A stretch of DNA of 64,000 bases from Pseudomonas sp. GM50 (GTDB taxonomy: Bacteria > Pseudomonadota > Gammaproteobacteria > Pseudomonadales > Pseudomonadaceae): positions 1-64,000 of the forward strand of contig NZ_AKJK01000041.1 of assembly GCF_000282375.1 (NCBI RefSeq). The letters are read 5' to 3'. Positions 63,853-64,000 of this stretch are shown piece after piece; position 1 is the stretch's first letter; every line of letters begins with the position of its first letter. The notes beneath the pieces are model-generated. The model was not told where the DNA came from. It saw nothing but the letters and a program-made list of their open reading frames with translations, and did no database searches. Position numbers and translations under genes: made by a program.

Positions 63853-64000
63853 ATGTTGCGTGGCTTCCTGATGCTGGCTGCTTTTTTCGGCTTCACCGGT
63901 GTTGCCTTGGGCGCATTCGCCGCCCATGGCCTGAAAAGCCGCCTGAGCGCTGAGTACCTGGCGATTTTCCATACGGGCGTCACCTATCAACTGGTGCACA
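63853..64000 (+). CDS. DUF423 membrane protein, cut by the window end
   Basis: The first 49 codons of a small membrane protein starting MLRGFLMLAAFFGFTGVALGAFAAHGLK, then YLAIFHTGVTYQLVH. GAFAAHGL and the histidine-containing second helix are typical of DUF423 proteins (about 125 residues, four helices, unknown function). GGAG stands seven bases before the ATG. The gene runs off the right edge. Confidence 0.85.
   Translation, partial: MLRGFLMLAAFFGFTGVALGAFAAHGLKSRLSAEYLAIFHTGVTYQLVH

Overview
The window is chromosomal DNA of a Pseudomonas of the fluorescens group. Four things point there: the core gene content and order (serA, rpiA-ilvA, ptsP-lgt-thyA, folA, ilvD, mutM, coaD, lao genes, rsmD, ftsYEX-rpoH, mtgA) follow the backbone known from pseudomonads; GC content is high; AlgU- and CadR-type promoters are present; and the gaps between genes are full of REP/REPIN elements of the kind found in this group. 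No rRNA, tRNA, CRISPR array, insertion sequence, integrase or attachment site was recognised.

Layout. 1-10.2 kb: hydrolase, DUF2059 protein, a PPHD-like prolyl hydroxylase, DUF523 protein, a small solute-binding protein, DUF4399 protein, serA divergent from its D-2-hydroxyglutarate dehydrogenase partner, an FAA hydrolase and two tandem SdiA-regulated-type proteins. 10.2-20.5 kb: housekeeping (rpiA, ilvA, a probable histidinol-phosphatase, rppH, ptsP, NRDE protein, TauE/SafE transporter, lgt, thyA). 20.6-30.3 kb: accessory, with cadR/cadA (cadmium/zinc/lead resistance) followed by a LysR-regulated 2-aminoethylphosphonate uptake and oxidation operon. 30.4-38.6 kb: a GTPase/membrane protein pair, folA, a cystine symporter, pchP and ilvD. 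38.8-42.3 kb: a compact accessory cassette. 42.5-64 kb: rlmI, an HDOD protein, mutM, ferredoxin, coaD, the laoABC-laoR long-chain alcohol oxidation system, a sulfurtransferase, an AraC regulator, a YheT-like hydrolase, rsmD with two M16 proteins, ftsYEX, rpoH, mtgA and the start of a DUF423 gene.

The most unusual region is the cassette at 38.8-42.3 kb, read leftward. A well-formed sigma70-like promoter drives a 23-codon ORF with a perfect Shine-Dalgarno. A terminator-like hairpin follows, then three tightly overlapping genes: a SagB/McbC-type flavin dehydrogenase, an AurF-type diiron oxygenase with all seven expected metal ligands, and an MFS exporter. This is the architecture of a ribosomally made, modified and exported small peptide, but without the YcaO cyclodehydratase, radical SAM or lanthionine enzymes of known classes. 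I do not recognise the product. The short peptide is AT-rich and was found by reading the region between the cassette and rlmI.

Other points of interest: the stop codon and last residues of cadR are supplied by a REPIN whose two arms carry matching substitutions; a 32-bp near-palindrome sits between serA and its partner dehydrogenase; ftsY contains twelve perfect copies of a hexanucleotide; the phosphonate operon has a PhnZ-like oxygenase but no partner hydroxylase in the window; and a clear inverted repeat lies between laoC and laoR.
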